64,000 nt of DNA from Xestospongia muta (lineage: Eukaryota > Porifera > Demospongiae > Haplosclerida > Petrosiidae): contig OY848921.1 in the NCBI GenBank assembly GCA_963693285.1, positions 806,001 through 870,000 of the forward strand. Direction: 5' to 3'. Shown here piece by piece: positions 60,865 through 64,000 of this stretch. The position numbers and the translations under genes were made by a program. The notes beneath the pieces are model-generated. The model did not search any database. It was not told the DNA's origin and saw nothing but the letters and a program-made list of their open reading frames with translations. Within the stretch, counting starts at the first letter, position 1. Each line of letters opens with the position of its first letter.

Positions 60865-61387
60865 TGGACAATAAAGGTCTAGAAAAGTTAAAGTAGTCCA
60901 GTTCCAAAATTTCAGAGCACTGTAACAGAATAAAATGTGTCACTGTAGAAGGTGGAATGAGTGAAGTCAAGTTAACACCTCTAACCAGTAATAGCAATGC
61001 TGCTTATATAATTAGATGTAAATTGTTTCTACCTAGACTTTTTAATTCTTACTAATCCTAGGGAGATGCTACAAGTAAGCAGTTCAGTTAACTGAAGGTA
61101 CTACATCAGTGATATTGTTGTCACTGTTGAAGTGTTAGAAAGTGCAGACCTTAACTAAAACTTACACAGTAACAATCTTACAACATTTATCATCCAGTAA
61201 TGCTTGCCTAATGTTAGGTTACAATCACAGTAGCACAAAAGTCTTATTGCAAGTACTTTCAGATGAAGGTTTCAAAATTGGTACACCAGTTGCTACACAA
61301 GTGTTAGAAAGTGCAGACCTACTGTTTATATGGTGCTCTAGACCTGAATACAGAGAGATTGTATCAACTTTTGTAACCAGCCTATAA
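60865..61387 (+). pseudogene. Module X relic
   Basis: ATGGACAATAAAGGTCTAG onward, with the same TAGTCCAGTTCCAAAA deletion as after P12. The distal 81 codons are open (TKTYTVTILQHLSSSNA, GYNHSSTKVLLQVLSDEG, GTPVATQVLESADLLFIWC, EIVSTFVTSL*). Confidence 0.45.
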
Positions 61388-61394
61388 TAAATGA

Positions 61395-61713
61395 CCTGTC
61401 ATCTGTTCTTGAACAAGATAATTGTAAGAGTATGACAACAAGGAGGGAGAGTCAGAGCAAAGAGACCACAATCAGATGACCCAACTTGTGACTGGCAATA
61501 CCTATGTCTATAAAGATAAAATGAAACTTAGTGAATAAAAACAGATAAGACCAATATACCTGATATTGACTTCTCTATGAGTAGGTGACAAGCAAACAAA
61601 TGTAGCAATTTGTCTTGGAAGTGATGAACTCATTGCAGGTGGTAAGCTGTTGTAAATACCAACAAATCCAATGTCACATTCATATGTGGAGATAGTCACC
61701 CTATGACCATAAC
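61395..61713 (-). pseudogene. C48/Ulp1-like peptidase fragment (DCG motif kept)
   Basis: Exon A 61713-61560 (TISTYECDIGFVGIYNSL, with Asp to Gly in the VDIY block) and exon B from about 61507 (HRYCQSQVGSSDCGLF). Confidence 0.7.
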
Positions 61714-61799
61714 CTGTATATGTAACACATGAACAATTGGAGACCTTTGAAAATCAAATACACAAGGTTAAAAGTTGAGAAAAGAGATGAGTAATTATT

Positions 61800-62170
61800 G
61801 TCTATTTATGAGAGAACATTTTAATAATAAAGTGTTCATTCTTTTTAAGAATTTCATAATTTGTGGGTCCCATTGGTGATTTGGGTGGGTCCCAGACAGA
61901 AAAGCAATAAGTAAAATAGAAAATGACAAGAGAGAATACAAAGTAAGAAGAATTTGAGGAGTAGCATGCTAATAGAAGTTACAGTAGATGATCCCAATGG
62001 TTTGATGAGCTTTAGAGTGGATAGATTGGATGTGAGAATACCATAATTAAATTAAAAATGATAATAACATCAAGATATTTAAATGAATCGACACATTCAA
62101 GATGAGAACCATTTAAGAAAAGAGGGGAGAGGGAGGTTGAAGAGAGGGAGACTTATGTGAGATGTATTTG
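61800..62170 (-). pseudogene. LINE (CR1/L2-like) reverse-transcriptase relic
   Basis: Fifth copy, including the WDPQIMKF part and FKYLDV; a 6-bp TTAAAT insertion interrupts the spacer. Plus-strand landmarks GTGGGTCCCATTGG and CATTCAAGATGAGAACC match the other copies. Confidence 0.8.
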
Positions 62171-62249
62171 TTTTTTGAAGTTGATGGTGAGATGATGAGA
62201 GCTAATTCATGATGTTATGAGATTGATGTTTTATTGTTAATAAGAACCA

Positions 62250-62736
62250 ATTAAATTTAGTGGGAGGGGCTAATACTTTTAACAATAATGTTGGTCTGTT
62301 ATTTTGTTTACCAGAATCTAAATATTCGGAAAGAACTCACATAAATGGCTGGCGTTCTGCACTGACTTTGTGCAGATCAATGAAATTGCTTGTGTCATGA
62401 GATTGCAAGTGACTACGCACACAAGCTAATTAAAATATAGACAAGCAGACTGGAGAGTGCTATAAAGAAATGTATTACTAATACATTTGTGAGTATGGAA
62501 TCAATGACTTATTGATCGCACACTCATAAACTAGACAGAGTATCATCTCGACTGTAGAGGCGTTAAAAGAAAGTACCATGAGGTAGCACGTGTAGCAAGA
62601 AGTCTTGTGATCTTCAAATATAATAACATTCATAGTTGCCTAGATTTCAACGTGACTTTATCCAGACCTTCCCTCTTTTTTCAGAACGTCTGGCTTCGAG
62701 ACTAATTTACCCACGAGCTAGTCTGTGGTGTTCAAA
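62250..62736 (+). promoter_or_regulatory. Long-class upstream region of P16
   Basis: Compound form as before P11 and P12 (GGGAGGGGCTAATACTTTTAAC ... AAGCTAATTAAAATATAGAC ... CACGTGTAGC ... GTGGTGTTCAAA). Confidence 0.45.
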
Positions 62737-64000
62737 ATGGCTGATGTAATCCAAGAATCATGTGACAATGAGAAGAGAAAAGTAGAGAATGTTGGAAAGA
62801 ATATTGAACTCACAAAAACTTTAGGTTAAATACTATTGTATATTAAATAAAAAGTCATAAAGATTGTGTAGGTTTAGATGTGATGTCCAAAAACAAGAGT
62901 AGAGTTAGAAAAAGGAGAAGGAGACGATATAGTAGCAGTGATAGTGGAGATGAATGGATACCTGCTCTAGAGACTTGTGTGATGAGGAAAAAAACAAATG
63001 ATGTCATAAAAGGTAATAAACTTGTAAATAAAATATGGACACCATTCTTTTGTGTTTAGATCACAAACTTACAAGAGTCTTGAAGAAGAAAAAACCACAG
63101 CAGAAGAAATATTACAAACCTATAGAGGGGGAGGAGCCTTCACTTGAGAGCCTTGATTCCGAGTTTTCTAATGATTTTTTTGAGTTATTTGGAGATGATA
63201 ATAATGAAAAATATGAAAACTTTGAAGGATTTGATATTGAAGATATGTAAGTTAGATTATATCAGTATTGTTGATATTGTTTTTAATACAGTGGTAATGT
63301 ACCTCAATGTCCAGTTAGTGAACATCCTCAGAGATTAAGTCATCAAAAAGAATGTAGAGAAGATGAACTATCTGATGAAGATGAACATCTCTGTAAGTTC
63401 AGTATCAATATGGTGACTTCTATAACTTTCATTATTAGTTTGTGAGGACTGTGAGGAATTTCATCATGGTGACTGTCCTGTTCATGGACCCTTACTAACT
63501 CTAGATACTTCTAGTGGTCATGATGAAGCATCTCTACAATACACTACTGTTTTTGTTCCAGCTGAATTAACTGTTAAACCTTCTAAGATACCCAATGCTG
63601 GTCTGGGTGTTTTTGCTACACAATTTATACCTCGTAGAGTTAGATTTGGTCCTTATGAAGGAAGGAGAGTATTTAAAGAAGAGCTTACAAAAGGAGAAGA
63701 TACTAGCTACATGTGGGAGGTATTGTAATGAAATAATAAAAAAGTATTAATTACTTATTTTTTTCAGTTGAAACGTGTTGGAGAAGGTTCATATTATATT
63801 GATGGTCGATCAGATAAGCAAAGTAATTGGTTACGATTTGTTAATTGTGCTCGCAATGTAGATGAACAGAATTTAGTAGCTTTTCAGTATCACAGTAACA
63901 TCTATTATCGTTCATTCAAACATATCTATCCTGGTAATGAACTCTATGTATGGTATGGTGAAGAATATGCAAGAGAACTTGAAATCACAGCTAGTTTTGA
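62737..64000 (+). CDS. P16: PRDM9-like PR/SET gene (3' truncated by window)
   Basis: E1 62737-62824, E2 62872-63012, E3 63060-63246, E4 63292-63392, E5 63439-63719, E6 63768-beyond 64000. The frame is intact as far as it goes. Distinctive changes: E1 is diverged ([19 protein letters not shown]), E2 lacks five Ser/Asn-rich codons, E3 ends ED-Ile at the junction, E4 lacks one codon (SEHPQRLS), and E6 begins with TTG (LKRVGEGS). SET motifs [29 protein letters not shown] and [11 protein letters not shown] are visible. The finger array lies outside the window. Confidence 0.85.

Overview
The window is AT-rich eukaryotic DNA with very short introns (about 45-60 bp), GT-AG splice sites and animal-type gene families (PRDM9-type PR/SET zinc-finger genes, a homeobox gene, non-LTR and Ty3-like retroelement fossils). 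The compact intron style and the families suggest an early-branching invertebrate, most likely a demosponge such as Amphimedon. That assignment is an inference, because no species-specific marker is visible.

Almost the whole 64 kb is one head-to-tail array, all on the + strand, of PRDM9-like genes. Sixteen loci (called P1-P16 here) plus the tail of one more (P0) are visible, about 4 kb apart. The intact gene has seven exons joined in phases 1,1,2,1,0,1: E1, a short charged helix starting [14 protein letters not shown]2, a basic RKRRRR/Ser-rich segment; E3, an acidic segment; E4, a linker like the SSXRD-to-SET linker of PRDM9 (SDEDEYLFCEDC); E5 and E6, the pre-SET knuckle and PR/SET domain; E7, two non-tandem C2H2 fingers followed by a tandem array of 28-residue (84 bp) fingers. 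I see no KRAB domain. The fingers are nearly identical apart from the DNA-contact positions -1, 2, 3 and 6, and the arrays carry from 6 to 13 fingers. P2, P4, P10, P11 and P15 read through to the ancestral stop and look fully intact. P1, P3, P5, P12 and P13 are open but lose their last finger or fingers to a nonsense codon. P14 has lost nearly all fingers through fusion to other sequence. P7 and P8 lack the start of E4. P6 lacks E6. P9 is only E1-E2. P16 runs off the window end.

Between the genes the same modules recur in shuffled order: (i) a conserved 3' segment ending in an RFX-type X-box palindrome; (ii) module X, a + strand coding-like relic (MDNTDLEKLK..., ...ESADLLFKWCSRPEY...); (iii) module Y, a + strand relic with a basic KRRRLFAKRTNED tail; (iv) minus-strand relics of a C48/Ulp1-like cysteine peptidase (...QVGSSDCGLFAL), whose most complete copy at 53.8-54.8 kb is still attached to a Ty3-type integrase tail; (v) minus-strand relics of the palm/thumb region of a CR1/L2-like LINE; (vi) loose pieces of PRDM exons. 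Two upstream-region classes feed the genes: a short one behind module Y and a long one behind the LINE relic.

Other landmarks are an inserted TIR-type element in the P3-P4 gap (14.42-15.28 kb), a paired-like homeobox gene cut off inside recognition helix 3 where array sequence begins (39.42-39.90 kb), and an apparently exact 3,629-bp tandem duplication containing P7/P8 (28.2-35.46 kb). The layout fits a locus growing and diversifying by unequal crossing-over and gene conversion. If the genes work like vertebrate PRDM9 (histone H3 methylation at sites chosen by the fingers), the array would supply many different DNA specificities with one shared SET domain.
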